A stretch of DNA of 64,000 bases from Bremerella volcania (GCF_007748115.1 NZ_CP036289.1:4960001-5024000), one strand, 5' to 3'; counted from the first letter of the stretch, positions 8,820 through 19,002 are shown. Notes: generated by a model from the letters alone, not told the origin. A program made the numbers and translations.

Positions 8820-9782
8820 ATGTACGAAGCGACGATCAAATTTTTGGACCACGCATCGGTCCTCCAACTATTCGGCAGCCGCGATCAACACCTCAGGCGA
8901 ATCCGCGATTCGTTGAACGTCACCATCACGCATCGTGACGAGCGGGTCAGCATTTCGGGAGAAGAGCGAAACGTCGTCAAAGCGATGAAAGTCGTCGAAG
9001 AGCTGCGGCATCGCCTGGAACGAAATGGTGCCCTGTTCTCCGAAGACCTGGACGAGGCCCTATCGGACGCCAATGGCGATTCGATCCCTCGCAAGACGAT
9101 CCCTATTTCGACCTTTCAGAAAGGTAACGGGGTCAGACCGCGCACGCCGGGACAGGTCGCGTATGTGGAAGCGATTCGTAGCCATAGCATGGTTTTCGCG
9201 CTGGGCCCGGCCGGTACCGGTAAAACCTACCTGGCCGTCGCCATGGCGGTCGAAGCACTGCTGGAAAACCGAATTGGGAAGATTGTGTTAGTTCGCCCAG
9301 CGGTCGAAGCTGGCGAGCAGCTTGGGTTTCTTCCTGGTACGTTGTATGAGAAGATCAACCCCTACCTGCGTCCGATGTTGGATTCGCTCACCGAGATGAT
9401 GGAGCCGAATCTCATCACGCAGTACATGGCAACCGATGTGATTGAAGTCGTTCCGCTCGCGTTCATGCGAGGGCGGACCTTGAAGAACGCCTTCATTATT
9501 TTGGACGAAGCACAAAACACGACCACCGCGCAGATGAAGATGTTCCTGACCCGCATGGGCAAGGATTCGCGAATGGTCATCAGTGGTGATACGACACAAA
9601 ATGACTTGCCGCCTCGCGTGCGAAGCGGTCTCACCGATGCCCTTTATCGCCTCCGCAATATCGATGGTATTGCTCGCGTCGAGTTAACCAATGCAGATAT
9701 CCAGCGTCATCCGCTGGTTCAAAAGATTGTGGATGCCTACGAAACGGACTCGAAAAGCGAGCCCGCTGGCGAAGGCAACTAA
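8820..9782 (+). CDS. PhoH family ATPase (YbeZ type)
   Basis: 320 residues. An N-terminal KH-like segment (about 1-70, with LFGSRDQHLRRI) is followed by a P-loop: Walker A GPAGTGKT at 129-136 and Walker B IILDEAQNTT near 225. The family is linked to RNA metabolism and ribosome maturation. Two genes downstream is ybeY, and then the CorC-like CBS gene, reproducing the widespread ybeZ-ybeY-ybeX order with an HD phosphohydrolase inserted. The 184-base space upstream (8636-8819) is AT-rich and probably holds a promoter, but I could not define one confidently. Confidence 0.95.
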   Translation: MYEATIKFLDHASVLQLFGSRDQHLRRIRDSLNVTITHRDERVSISGEERNVVKAMKVVEELRHRLERNGALFSEDLDEALSDANGDSIPRKTIPISTFQKGNGVRPRTPGQVAYVEAIRSHSMVFALGPAGTGKTYLAVAMAVEALLENRIGKIVLVRPAVEAGEQLGFLPGTLYEKINPYLRPMLDSLTEMMEPNLITQYMATDVIEVVPLAFMRGRTLKNAFIILDEAQNTTTAQMKMFLTRMGKDSRMVISGDTTQNDLPPRVRSGLTDALYRLRNIDGIARVELTNADIQRHPLVQKIVDAYETDSKSEPAGEGN

Positions 9783-9785
9783 AAC

Positions 9786-12071
9786 ATGGCGCAGCCAGGT
9801 AAGACGAAAAAACGTGCGAAACATGTCGCGTCCTTAGAGCTTCCTCCCGGAACTTTCAGGCGTTTCATCTCCGAGCTGTCGCATCCCGACAAGCTGCTTT
9901 ATCTGGCCTGCGCTTTGTTCGCGGCGATCGCACTGTGGTTGGTCACCGGTGCCTGGAACCCGCCGATGCAGTACCGCCCCGGCTACGTCCCTCCGTCCGA
10001 AATCCACCCGCGTGTGCAGTTCTCGGTGCTCGATCCCCTGGCGACCGCCAAAGCGGAACGGGACGCCGAGAACGAAGCGAAGTCGGTCTACAAGAACGAA
10101 CCGGCTCGGCTCGACCAACTGCGAGCCCGCTTGCAATCGATCATCGTTCAGCTGACCACGGCCAAGCAGTTCGACGTGGAAGTCGAGCGGCTGTGGAACG
10201 AGTTCTTTCCGATCGCTGATGACGAAGTCGCTCCGGTAGGTCCCATGGAGCGGGAAGAACAGTTCCAAAAGCTCAAGGCCCTATTCGCACGCGAGAACAT
10301 GCTCAACGCGTTCGAACAAAGTATTGCCAACGCACTCAAACCATTCGCTTCCCGCGGCATCATGTCGCCTGAACAGCTCGAACTCAAGCAAGGGCAAGCA
10401 GCTAGTATCATCGTTGTGACGTCTGGCCCGCAGGACAACAAACAGATCATCTCGCAGAACGATGTGTTGAAGGCCCAGGTCTTCGAGAGCATCCGTAAAA
10501 ACCTGAAAATCGAATTGGACAGCCTGGCTAAAGGGGAAGACATCAGCTTCCTGGTCGAAGCAGTCGACTACTGGGTCGATAAGAACCTGCCCGGTACGCT
10601 TGTCTTCGACAGAGTCGCGACGACGAAAGAACGCGAAGACGCCATCGCGGCAGTCGAACCGGTGATGCATATTTACTCAACTAAGGATGCTGTCGTTCTA
10701 CCGGGCGAACCTCTGGACGCTACCGGCATCGAACTTCTGCACGCCGAGCATCGGGCCTACATCGATCAACGCAGCTTCTTTTCCAAGACGATCTACTCGC
10801 TGGCCATCCTGGGCATGTATTACGCCCTGGGGGCGCTGTGTGCGATTTACCTCGTTTTCAAATGCCCCAGCATTTTGAAGGATTTGAACGAGTATCTGTT
10901 GTTTCTGGTCCCGACCTGTGCGACGATCGCGCTGGGCTATTGGTTTGACGATCGCTGGCAGGCCGAGCTTATCCCGGCGATGATTCTGGCGATGACCGTT
11001 TCGATCGTCTATCGTCAGGAATTCGCGCTGCTGGTCACCGCGTGCGTCAGCTTGGCGATTGTGTTGACCAGTGGTACCAGCCTGGTTGCTTTCGTAACGA
11101 TTACGGCCACGTGCAGTGCCGCGACGTTGTCGATGAGCCGGATTCGCAGTCGCAACAAGCTGATCTTCGTCGGTCTCTGGGCGGGCGTGGTGGCCTTCAC
11201 CACCAAGTATGGCGTGAGCATCGTTTCAGGGCAGCCTGCCACCGTGGCGCTGCTTCAAGCGGCTGCCTGGCAGGGCGTGTATGCCGTGGGTGCCGGCTTC
11301 CTGATGACTGGCCTCTTGCCGTTTGTCGAAAAAGCCTATGGAATCCTGACCGATATCAGCCTGCTGGAACTGGGCGATGCGGCTCATCCGCTGCTGCAGA
11401 AGCTCGCCCAGCGTGCACCAGGCACTTATAACCACTCGATCACGGTCGCCTCGATTGCCGAGTCCGCGGCTGATTCGATTGGGGCGAATGGCCTGTTGGT
11501 GCGTGTCGGTGCTTACTTCCATGACATCGGCAAGATGATGAAGCCGGAGTACTTCGTCGAGAATCAGAATGCTTCCGACAATCGCCACGAAGGTTTGAAT
11601 CCGGCGATCAGTACGCTGGTGATTATTGCCCACGTAAAAGACGGTGCCGACCTGGCGCGTCAAAACCGGTTGCCGCGGGCCATCATCGACTTCATCGAAC
11701 AACACCACGGCACCACGCTGGTTGAGTATTTCTATCGCGTGGCAAGCGCCAAAGTGGAAGCCAACCCGGACGAGCGCGAAGTCGATGAAACGATCTACCG
11801 CTATCCCGGCCCCAAACCACAAACCAAAGAGGCGGCCGTCCTGATGATTTGCGACGCCGTCGAAAGCGCTTGCCGTACGCTGGTCGAACCAACCGCTTCC
11901 CGCATTGAAGCCCTGGTGGAAGAGCTCTCGATGAAGCGCCTGCTGGACGGGCAATTCGACGAATGTGGCCTGACGCTCCGCGAACTGCGTCAAATACAAT
12001 CAAGCGTCACCAAGAGTCTCACGGCGGTCTATCATGGTCGTGTGAAGTACCCCAGTTCGCAGCCTGCATAA
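9786..12071 (+). CDS. 7TM-7TMR HD domain phosphohydrolase (PgpH-like)
   Basis: 761 residues, starting three bases after the phoH stop. One membrane segment near residues 36-55 is followed by an extracytoplasmic 7TMR-HD region (about 60-325), a cluster of membrane helices (about 335-535) and a cytoplasmic HD domain. Metal-binding motifs are visible: APGTYNHSI, YFHDIGKMMKPEYF and IIAHVKDGADLA. Family members such as Listeria PgpH hydrolyse cyclic di-AMP, which is the likely role, though not proven here. Its place between phoH and ybeY is a conserved arrangement in several phyla. Confidence 0.93.
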   Translation: MAQPGKTKKRAKHVASLELPPGTFRRFISELSHPDKLLYLACALFAAIALWLVTGAWNPPMQYRPGYVPPSEIHPRVQFSVLDPLATAKAERDAENEAKSVYKNEPARLDQLRARLQSIIVQLTTAKQFDVEVERLWNEFFPIADDEVAPVGPMEREEQFQKLKALFARENMLNAFEQSIANALKPFASRGIMSPEQLELKQGQAASIIVVTSGPQDNKQIISQNDVLKAQVFESIRKNLKIELDSLAKGEDISFLVEAVDYWVDKNLPGTLVFDRVATTKEREDAIAAVEPVMHIYSTKDAVVLPGEPLDATGIELLHAEHRAYIDQRSFFSKTIYSLAILGMYYALGALCAIYLVFKCPSILKDLNEYLLFLVPTCATIALGYWFDDRWQAELIPAMILAMTVSIVYRQEFALLVTACVSLAIVLTSGTSLVAFVTITATCSAATLSMSRIRSRNKLIFVGLWAGVVAFTTKYGVSIVSGQPATVALLQAAAWQGVYAVGAGFLMTGLLPFVEKAYGILTDISLLELGDAAHPLLQKLAQRAPGTYNHSITVASIAESAADSIGANGLLVRVGAYFHDIGKMMKPEYFVENQNASDNRHEGLNPAISTLVIIAHVKDGADLARQNRLPRAIIDFIEQHHGTTLVEYFYRVASAKVEANPDEREVDETIYRYPGPKPQTKEAAVLMICDAVESACRTLVEPTASRIEALVEELSMKRLLDGQFDECGLTLRELRQIQSSVTKSLTAVYHGRVKYPSSQPA

Positions 12072-12081
12072 AGCGAGACCG

Positions 12082-12564
12082 ATGTCCTCGGACTACGAAA
12101 TAAACCTTTCCAATCGCCAAACAGAACATCCTGTTCCGCAGGATCTCTTTGAACAAGCCGTCCGGGCAGTCTTCTCCGGCGAAGGCTATCCTCGGGGCGA
12201 AGTCGGTATCGCGGTGGTTGACAACGCCGAGATTCACGACTGCAACGTTCGATTTCTTCAGCACGACTACCCAACCGACGTCATTACCTTTCCCATGGAT
12301 CAGTCCGATGACTTTTTGTCGGGCGAGATCATGCTTAGTGCCGAGTACGCCGCCGCGGAAGCGCGGGAACACGGCTGGAAGACAGGGGAAGAAATGACGC
12401 TATACGTCGTGCATGGCTGTTTGCACCTGGCTGGCTACGACGATCACGAAGATACTGACCGCCAGGAAATGCGGCAGTTGGAAAAGCACTATCTCAGCAA
12501 GTTGGGCATCGAGTACGCAGGCGAGTCGCCGGCGGCCAGTCGCCCAAGTCAAGGAGCAACCTAG
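12082..12564 (+). CDS. ybeY: Endoribonuclease YbeY (rRNA maturation factor)
   Basis: 160 residues. It is a metal-dependent endoribonuclease for 16S rRNA maturation and ribosome quality control. The zinc site is seen in VVHGCLHLAGYDDHED (H111, H115, with D120-H122 at the third ligand position). The upstream conserved part reads HDYPTDVITFPM. It starts ten bases after the HD phosphohydrolase and ends three bases before the CBS gene, so it is in the same operon. Confidence 0.96.
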   Translation: MSSDYEINLSNRQTEHPVPQDLFEQAVRAVFSGEGYPRGEVGIAVVDNAEIHDCNVRFLQHDYPTDVITFPMDQSDDFLSGEIMLSAEYAAAEAREHGWKTGEEMTLYVVHGCLHLAGYDDHEDTDRQEMRQLEKHYLSKLGIEYAGESPAASRPSQGAT

Positions 12565-12567
12565 GCG

Positions 12568-13863
12568 ATGGGACCGACGCTTTTCGTCTGGCTAGCGACA
12601 TGCAGCTGGCTGGTTTTGATCCTGTCTTCCATCGCCGCGACCATTCTGCCGGACATGCTCTGGCACGATCTGGAAGAGTACTGCGAGAAGCGCGATCGCC
12701 CGCGACTTTTCAGTACCATTCACGAGCACCACGAAATCGCAGCCTTGGCGGCTCAGGCCCTGCAAGTGCTGAGCCTGGCGATCTTCCTGATTTCTACCCA
12801 AGCCTGGCTGCTGGGCTTTCGCCAAGGATCACTCCTCGACACATTCACCTTTATTGGTGACGTTGCCGGAGTGACCTTGGTTTTAATGGTAACCATGGTG
12901 TGGCTCCCCTGGGCCGTGGCCGAACACTTCGGACCACCTTTCATTTATTACACCTGGCCCATCTGGTCGACCGTTAGCATCATCCTTTACCCGGTGACGT
13001 ACGGCGTTGATTTCCTCGGCGGCGTCATGAAGCGGGCCGCAGGCATCGTTGACGAGCCGCCGGATGAGGAAGAAGAGTTTGAAGAAGAGATCCGCACGAT
13101 TGTGACCGAGGCGATCCGCGAAGGTCACATCGAAGAAGATGCCCGGGAAATGATCGAAGGGGTGATGGACCTCGACGATACGGAAACGGTCAGCATCATG
13201 ACGCCTCGCAGCGAAATCGACTCGCTTGCGGCGACGACCCCCTGGTGGGAGATCGTCGAGTTCATCTCGAAGACCGGCCGCACGCGTATCCCAATATGGG
13301 ATGGCAGCCGCGATAACTTCGCCGGGCTGCTTTACGTGAAGGACCTGCTGCCGGAACTTGCCCGTCCTGAATCAACCCGCAAGTCCCTATTGGATCTGGC
13401 TCGGCCGGTCATCCATGTCCCGCAGAGCATGACGGTCAGCGAACTGCTGAAATACTTCCTGCGCAAGCGAACGCACCTGGCCCTGGTTGTTGACGAGTAT
13501 CACGCCGTGACCGGTCTGGTCACGATCGAGGACGTTCTGGAAGAGATCGTCGGCGAGATTGTCGACGAGCATGATATCGATGAAGCGGACAACGGAATCA
13601 TCCAGATCTCGGATGAAGAGGCGGACGTGACCGGCAAGGCCCACGTTGAGGACATCAACGAGATCCTGGGCATGGAACTTCCCGAAGAAGACGACTACGA
13701 TACGATCGGCGGTCTGGTGATCCACGAGATGAAACGCATCCCCAAGCCCGGCGAACAGTTGCAAGTCGGGGACGTTTCGATCCAGGTCGTTGCTTCCGAT
13801 CGGCGCCGAATTCACCAGTTGCGGCTGATTCGCTCGAAGCAGAATAAGGCTCAGCCAGCGTAG
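12568..13863 (+). CDS. CorC/HlyC-family CBS domain membrane protein
   Basis: 431 residues. An N-terminal DUF21-type (CNNM) membrane domain (helices about 5-25, 60-85, 93-115, 125-145) is followed by an acidic linker, a CBS pair beginning SIMTPRSEIDSL, and a C-terminal CorC_HlyC domain (DYDTIGGLVIHEMKRIP). Relatives act in magnesium or cobalt efflux; the YbeX form is tied to ribosome maturation. AAGGAG precedes the start within the end of ybeY. The location directly after ybeY fits the YbeX-like role, but the membrane domain makes ion transport possible too. Confidence 0.92.
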   Translation: MGPTLFVWLATCSWLVLILSSIAATILPDMLWHDLEEYCEKRDRPRLFSTIHEHHEIAALAAQALQVLSLAIFLISTQAWLLGFRQGSLLDTFTFIGDVAGVTLVLMVTMVWLPWAVAEHFGPPFIYYTWPIWSTVSIILYPVTYGVDFLGGVMKRAAGIVDEPPDEEEEFEEEIRTIVTEAIREGHIEEDAREMIEGVMDLDDTETVSIMTPRSEIDSLAATTPWWEIVEFISKTGRTRIPIWDGSRDNFAGLLYVKDLLPELARPESTRKSLLDLARPVIHVPQSMTVSELLKYFLRKRTHLALVVDEYHAVTGLVTIEDVLEEIVGEIVDEHDIDEADNGIIQISDEEADVTGKAHVEDINEILGMELPEEDDYDTIGGLVIHEMKRIPKPGEQLQVGDVSIQVVASDRRRIHQLRLIRSKQNKAQPA

Positions 13864-13917
13864 CTAGCGCGTTTTTTCGCCAAGCTATCGAAGTTCCCAT
13901 CGGAAATCCCTCATCTT

Positions 13918-14670
13918 ATGTCGGCGGAAAAATCGCTAGCAATCGTCATTCGAACCGTCGACTTCAGCGAGACATCCTGTATCGCGACGCTATTTACCGA
14001 GGATTTCGGCAAAATCACGGCACTAGCCAAGGGATGCAAGCGTCCCAAGAGCCCATTCGAGTCTGCTCTTGACGTTTTGACCGTAAGTCGAATAGTCTTC
14101 CTCCACAAAAAAAGCGACAGCCTGGACTTGCTGACCGAAGCGAAGGTCGAACGACGATTTCGCGCGGGGCAAAAGAGCACCGAACATCTGTACGCCGGCT
14201 ATTACCTGGCCGAGTTACTAGCACAGTTGACGGACCACTCCGATCCCCATCCGGAATTGTTTCATTTGGCCGACGAGATCCTTTCGCAGCTGAACCAGTT
14301 CGAGGCCGTTGCTCCTTTGGTGTTGCGGTTCGAGATGATGTTGCTCCGCCACCTTGGTCAATTGCCTGAATTGACGCATTGCGTTGAAACAGGAGAACCG
14401 ATTGCCGAGCGTGGACGTACTCCTTTTGGACTGCTCGCCGGTGGTGTACTGTCAAGAAGAGCCCGGAGCGGGCACCGTCAGGTCATTGACGTGGCCGTGG
14501 AAACGCTACAGCTCTTATCGATTTATGCCGCAGAAGACGAGCGATGGAAGCGTACGGAAATTCCCTCGCGTCTGGCCATGGAGGTCCGGGCACTCGTCAA
14601 CAGATACCTCAGCCACACCCTGGGTAAGACACCCAGATTGCGAGAATACCTGCAGATTCTTTCGATCTGA
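13918..14670 (+). CDS. recO: DNA repair protein RecO
   Basis: 250 residues, typical length. RecO loads RecA with RecR and promotes strand annealing in gap repair. The N-terminal OB-fold starts SLAIVIRTVDFSETSCIATLFTEDFGKITALAKG; the helical C-terminal part includes EMMLLRHLGQLPEL. Only one Cys is present in the region where many RecO proteins bind zinc, so the zinc finger appears to be lost. It lies 54 bases after the CBS gene and is probably co-transcribed. Confidence 0.9.
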   Translation: MSAEKSLAIVIRTVDFSETSCIATLFTEDFGKITALAKGCKRPKSPFESALDVLTVSRIVFLHKKSDSLDLLTEAKVERRFRAGQKSTEHLYAGYYLAELLAQLTDHSDPHPELFHLADEILSQLNQFEAVAPLVLRFEMMLLRHLGQLPELTHCVETGEPIAERGRTPFGLLAGGVLSRRARSGHRQVIDVAVETLQLLSIYAAEDERWKRTEIPSRLAMEVRALVNRYLSHTLGKTPRLREYLQILSI

Positions 14671-14709
14671 GACTTGGGTTGGACCACGCATAGGGCAAGG
14701 AAGTCCTCG

Positions 14710-15996
14710 ATGATGAAAACCACCACGATCGTCACCCTCGGCATTTTGTCGACTGCGTCCTCTATCGGCTGCATGAACTTCGGCCAGCGCGATCCAGTTC
14801 CACCGCCGACCGTTTTCAATCCCTCCGGCGGCGAGGTTTCGCAAGTCAGCTACGAAGAAGAAGGGGTCCAGCGCGGCCAATCCCCAGAAGCGGAGAGTGC
14901 CTCTGGCAATTCGTGGTGGGATCCGACCGGCGTGGGTGCCAAGACCTTAGAGGTGACCGGCAACAATTCGGAAAATAAGGCACTCGCCAAGAAGCTCTTC
15001 ACCCAGGCCGAAGCCCTCTACGAACAAGGCATGGCCGCCCAGGGGAAAGATCGCAGCTCGAAGCTGAACGAGGCCGCCGGACTCTTCAAGCGGGCCGCTG
15101 TCTATGCTCCCGATTCGACCATCGAAGAAGACTCGTTGATGTACTCCGGCGAATGCTACTTCTTTCTCGATAACTACCCCGAGGCGACCAAACAGTACGA
15201 CCAACTCGTCAAGAAGTATCAGAACTCGAAGCACCTGGATGCGGTTGGGGCGCGACGCTTCAAGCTCGCTCGATATTGGCTCGATCGCCATTCCAAGGAA
15301 CGCTCGTGGGCCATTCAGCCCAACTTAACTGATGAACAATTGCCGTTGTTCGATCGTTTCGGCAACGCGATCAAGCTGTTTGATTTGATTCGCTTGGACG
15401 ATCCAACCGGCGATCTGGCGGACGATGCAACCCTGGCCGCCGCCAATGCCCACTTCCGCGAAGGCAACTTTGAATCAGCCGATCGCTTCTATACCGACTT
15501 GCGTGAAAACTTCCCGACCAGCGAACACCAGTTCACCGCTCATTACTTGGGCGTGGTGACCAAACTGAAGGTCTACCAAGGTCCCGAGTACGACGGCAAA
15601 CCACTGGAAGAAGCCGAAAAGCTGCTGACCCGCATCAAGCGTCAGTTCCCGGACAAGACACAAGAGAACATGAAGGTCATCGAGAAGCTCGACTTCGATA
15701 TTCGCGCTGCTCAGGCCGAACGACTTTGGCAGAAAGCCGCGTTCTACGATGGCCGCCGCGAGTATCAAGGTGCCTACCACTACTACTCGCAGGTGATCGA
15801 GAAGTTCCCCACTTCCAACATGGCGGAAGCGGCCAAGAAGCGAATCGACGAGATCAAGGGACGCCCTGCTTCTCCTACACCTCCCGGCGAGTTCCTGTAC
15901 AGCTGGCTGGAACGCAAGAAGGACTTGCCGATACCTTCGCAGACGCCGATCGAAAACATCGCCACCCGCCCGGATGACGAAACGGAAAGTCGCTAG
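14710..15996 (+). CDS. BamD-like TPR outer-membrane lipoprotein
   Basis: 428 residues from the ATG at 14710, which has AAGGAAG upstream; a TTG 36 bases earlier would spoil the signal peptide. The N-terminus (MMKTTTIVTLGILSTASSIGC) is a lipoprotein signal with Cys acceptor. After a low-complexity linker come repeated TPR helices: YSGECYFFLDNYPEATKQYDQLVKKY, a HFREGNFESADRFYTDL unit, and a C-terminal REYQGAYHYYSQVIEKFPTS unit. BamD assembles beta-barrel proteins in the outer membrane. The adjacent LptE-like gene supports an outer-membrane assembly role, but this is longer than typical BamD. Confidence 0.8.
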   Translation: MMKTTTIVTLGILSTASSIGCMNFGQRDPVPPPTVFNPSGGEVSQVSYEEEGVQRGQSPEAESASGNSWWDPTGVGAKTLEVTGNNSENKALAKKLFTQAEALYEQGMAAQGKDRSSKLNEAAGLFKRAAVYAPDSTIEEDSLMYSGECYFFLDNYPEATKQYDQLVKKYQNSKHLDAVGARRFKLARYWLDRHSKERSWAIQPNLTDEQLPLFDRFGNAIKLFDLIRLDDPTGDLADDATLAAANAHFREGNFESADRFYTDLRENFPTSEHQFTAHYLGVVTKLKVYQGPEYDGKPLEEAEKLLTRIKRQFPDKTQENMKVIEKLDFDIRAAQAERLWQKAAFYDGRREYQGAYHYYSQVIEKFPTSNMAEAAKKRIDEIKGRPASPTPPGEFLYSWLERKKDLPIPSQTPIENIATRPDDETESR

Positions 15997-16019
15997 GTTC
16001 AGTAAGGCGATTAAATTTG

Positions 16020-16571
16020 ATGCGAGATTCGCGGACACCCAACCGATCCCTTTTACTGGCCGCCATCCTGTTGGTAACGGCTGGTCAGTTCGGCTGCGTT
16101 CATTACCAGATTGGTAATCGTAGTCTCTATCGCCCCGACATCCGCACGGTGCATGTCCCCATCTTTACGTCGCTTACCTATCGTCGTGAACTGGGCGAAC
16201 GCATCACTGAAGCGGTGATCAAGGAAATCGAAGCGACCACGCCGTACAAAGTCACCGATGCTCAATCGGCCGATAGTGTTCTGCGAGGAAGCCTGGTGAC
16301 CGAGAACAAGCTCGTCCAGGGACAAAACACCTTGGATGATCCGCGCATTCTGCAAGAGAACTTCCAGATTCACTACGAGTGGATCGACCAACGAGGCCAA
16401 CTCGTTCGGCAGCCTGGTACACTCTCGCTTGCGCCTGTTTTGATGAGCGAGACGATCACCGCCACCGGCGTTCTTTACCCGGAACCAGGTCAGTCGATGG
16501 TGACCGCTCAGCAAGACGCGATCGATCAGTTTGCCCGAGAAGTGGTTCGCCACATGCAGACCCCCTGGTGA
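16020..16571 (+). CDS. LptE-like LPS-assembly lipoprotein
   Basis: 183 residues. A lipoprotein signal (SLLLAAILLVTAGQFGC) is followed by HYQIGNRSLYRPDIRTVHVPIFTSLTYRRELGERITEAVIKEIE, the typical start of LptE/RlpB-like proteins that plug the LptD translocon at the outer membrane. The ATG at 16020 is preferred over TTG 16017. It follows the BamD-like gene by 23 bases. The pair supports a Gram-negative type outer membrane. Confidence 0.8.
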   Translation: MRDSRTPNRSLLLAAILLVTAGQFGCVHYQIGNRSLYRPDIRTVHVPIFTSLTYRRELGERITEAVIKEIEATTPYKVTDAQSADSVLRGSLVTENKLVQGQNTLDDPRILQENFQIHYEWIDQRGQLVRQPGTLSLAPVLMSETITATGVLYPEPGQSMVTAQQDAIDQFAREVVRHMQTPW

Positions 16572-16615
16572 AACTTGGGATACGTCGCCGCGCGGGCATA
16601 TGCTAAGATTTGGGG

Positions 16616-17533
16616 ATGAGATCCACCCCCCACAGTACGACTTTAGCGCAACGCTATCCTCACCGCGCCCTCACGTGGCAGCTTCGCACACGCACGTTGC
16701 GATTCGACCGAAATCCCAAGCTGATGGGAATCCTGAATGTCACGCCGGATAGCTTTTCGGATGGTGGCCAGTGGGTCGACAAGCACGCCGCCATCGACCG
16801 AGCCCTGCAAATGGAAGCGGAAGGCGCGGACATCCTCGACATAGGCGGAGAAAGCACTCGTCCCTACTCAGATCCCGTATCTGCCCAGGAAGAACTTCAA
16901 CGCGTTCTTCCCGTCCTCGAGTCATTAGCCGAGTCGCTGCGAATTCCAATCTCGATCGATACCACCAAGGCATTGGTCGCCAAGGAAGCGATCGCGGCCG
17001 GGGCCGAGATCATCAACGACGTCAGCGGCCTGCAAGCCGATCCGGAGATGATTCCCCTAGCGGTAGAAACAGGAGCGGGCATCTGTGCGATGCACATGCA
17101 AGGCAACCCGCAAACGATGCAGGACGCCCCCGAGTACGACGACGTCGTGCTCGATATCTTCGATTACCTGCAGGATCGGTACCGCCAACTGAGATACGCC
17201 GGGATCGAGCGTGCGAAGATCTGTCTCGACCCAGGCATCGGATTTGGCAAGACGCACCAGCATAACCTGGACCTAATGGCCCAGTGCGACGAATTCCACG
17301 CGTTGAACTGTCCGATTCTGGTAGGGCATTCGCGGAAAGGTTTCCTGGCCAAGATTCTCGGCGACAAAGACATGGACCGCACGTTGGCAACGGTCGGCTC
17401 AACCCTCACGCTCGCACGTCTGGGCATTCAGATCATCCGCGTGCATGACGTGAAAGCCAACAAGCAAGCCTTGGATGCGTTCGTCGCCACTGGCGGCGTC
17501 GATTGTATCCCCCGAGAATTGCCCGAAGTCTAA
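16616..17533 (+). CDS. folP: Dihydropteroate synthase
   Basis: 305 residues. It condenses 4-aminobenzoate with hydroxymethyl-dihydropterin diphosphate in folate synthesis and is the sulfonamide target. Both family signatures are intact: LMGILNVTPDSFSDGG near residues 36-53 and GADILDIGGESTRP about 20 residues further on, plus the C-terminal VGHSRKGFLAKIL. An in-frame TTG six bases upstream of the ATG is the only close alternative start. A 40-residue N-terminal extension precedes the usual beginning. Confidence 0.97.
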   Translation: MRSTPHSTTLAQRYPHRALTWQLRTRTLRFDRNPKLMGILNVTPDSFSDGGQWVDKHAAIDRALQMEAEGADILDIGGESTRPYSDPVSAQEELQRVLPVLESLAESLRIPISIDTTKALVAKEAIAAGAEIINDVSGLQADPEMIPLAVETGAGICAMHMQGNPQTMQDAPEYDDVVLDIFDYLQDRYRQLRYAGIERAKICLDPGIGFGKTHQHNLDLMAQCDEFHALNCPILVGHSRKGFLAKILGDKDMDRTLATVGSTLTLARLGIQIIRVHDVKANKQALDAFVATGGVDCIPRELPEV

Positions 17534-17621
17534 TAGACGCCCTGAGCTGACGTCGACGCAACTCGCTTCACTTAATAGAGTTATGTCTACGCCGCGTCGC
17601 TATCCGCGTGAACCTTTCGCA

Positions 17622-17650
17622 TTGACCCGGTGTCCCATTCCAGGGATAAT
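17622..17650 (+). promoter_or_regulatory. Sigma70-type promoter of proA
   Basis: TTGACC (17622-17627), a 17-base spacer and GATAAT (17645-17650) form a near-consensus vegetative promoter. Transcription would begin near 17657 and leave a leader of about 30 bases before ATG 17687. This excludes the upstream in-frame GTG at 17630 as the start. Confidence 0.6.
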
Positions 17651-17686
17651 CCGAAGTTGGACGAAATGTTTCTCAAGGTTGGAATA

Positions 17687-18961
17687 ATGGCGATTGTTGA
17701 CGATCTCGACTTAGACACCTATTGCAAGGAAACGGCTGAAAAAGCACAGGCCGCATCGCGTATCCTGGGCACCGTATCGGGTCAGGCAAAGAACGACTGG
17801 CTGCGTGCTTCCGCTGCTGCCCTGCGAAATAGCTTTGAGAGCATCGCCGAGGCGAATGACAAAGATATCGCCAACGCACCGCAGTATGGCCTGACAGACG
17901 CCCAGATCGATCGGCTCCGCCTGACCAAGGATCGCGTTGAAGGCATTGCCGCGGCCCTGGAAGAGATCGCCATGTTCCCCGATCCGATCGGGGCCACGAT
18001 CGAGTCGTCCGTTCGTCCCAATGGTTTAGCCATTCAAAAGATTCGCGTCCCGCTGGGAGTCGTGTTCTTTATTTACGAGTCACGACCCAACGTCACCGCC
18101 GACGCCGCCGCCATTTGCGTGAAGAGTGGCAATGCCGTGATCCTTCGCGGTGGCAAGGAAGCGATGCATTCCTCACAGGCCATCGTCAGCATCCTGCAAG
18201 AACAAGCAGCCGAGTTCGGCATTCCCGCCGATGCGTTGCAATTGGTCTCGACCACCGACCGCGCAGCAGTGGGCCATTTCCTGAAACTGAACCAAACCAT
18301 CGACGTCGCCATTCCTCGCGGAGGGGAAGGTCTCATCCGCCGCGTCAGTGCAGAAGCCACGATGCCGGTCATTAAGCACTTCGCAGGCAACTGCCATGTG
18401 TACATTGATGAGGCAGCCGACCTCGACATGGCCATACAAATCACCGTCAACAGCAAGTGCCATCGCTATGGCGTCTGCAATGCCGCCGAATCGTTAGTGG
18501 TGCACAAGGATGTCGCTGGCAAGTTCCTTCCGCTGATCGCCGAAGCGTTCTCAAAAGAAGGGGTCGAGATGCGTGGGGACGACGCGACGTGCTCTATCGT
18601 GCCAACGGCCAAACAGGCAACCGAAGAGGACTTTGGTGCCGAATACCTGGGCCCCGTCATTTCGGTGAAGGTTGTCGATAACATCGACGAGGCAATTGCC
18701 CACATCAACAAGTACAGTTCGAAGCACACCGAATCGATCGTCACCGAGAACCTGGCAGCCAGCCGCAAATTCTCGGCCCAGATCGATAGTTCGGCCGTGA
18801 TGATCAACGCGAGTACCCGCTTCAACGACGGCGGCGAGTTCGGCCTGGGAGCGGAAATCGGTATCAGTACCGACAAGTTCCACGCACGCGGCCCTTGCGG
18901 GATCGAAGCATTGACCAGCTACAAATACATCGTCATGGGAGAAGGTCACGTTCGGAAGTAA
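17687..18961 (+). CDS. proA: Gamma-glutamyl phosphate reductase
   Basis: 424 residues from ATG 17687, close to the family norm. It reduces glutamyl-5-phosphate to the semialdehyde with NADPH in proline synthesis. Motifs include [34 protein letters not shown] and the catalytic Cys in [17 protein letters not shown]. proB is not adjacent. A promoter directly upstream sets it off from folP. Confidence 0.97.
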   Translation: MAIVDDLDLDTYCKETAEKAQAASRILGTVSGQAKNDWLRASAAALRNSFESIAEANDKDIANAPQYGLTDAQIDRLRLTKDRVEGIAAALEEIAMFPDPIGATIESSVRPNGLAIQKIRVPLGVVFFIYESRPNVTADAAAICVKSGNAVILRGGKEAMHSSQAIVSILQEQAAEFGIPADALQLVSTTDRAAVGHFLKLNQTIDVAIPRGGEGLIRRVSAEATMPVIKHFAGNCHVYIDEAADLDMAIQITVNSKCHRYGVCNAAESLVVHKDVAGKFLPLIAEAFSKEGVEMRGDDATCSIVPTAKQATEEDFGAEYLGPVISVKVVDNIDEAIAHINKYSSKHTESIVTENLAASRKFSAQIDSSAVMINASTRFNDGGEFGLGAEIGISTDKFHARGPCGIEALTSYKYIVMGEGHVRK

Positions 18962-19002
18962 ATCGAACGATGACTCCTTTTCGTGAATCAAGGGAGTGAT
19001 TC

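Noticed and set aside
11226-11999. 257-residue open frame on the minus strand
   Set aside because: Antisense shadow of the HD phosphohydrolase gene, with no family match.
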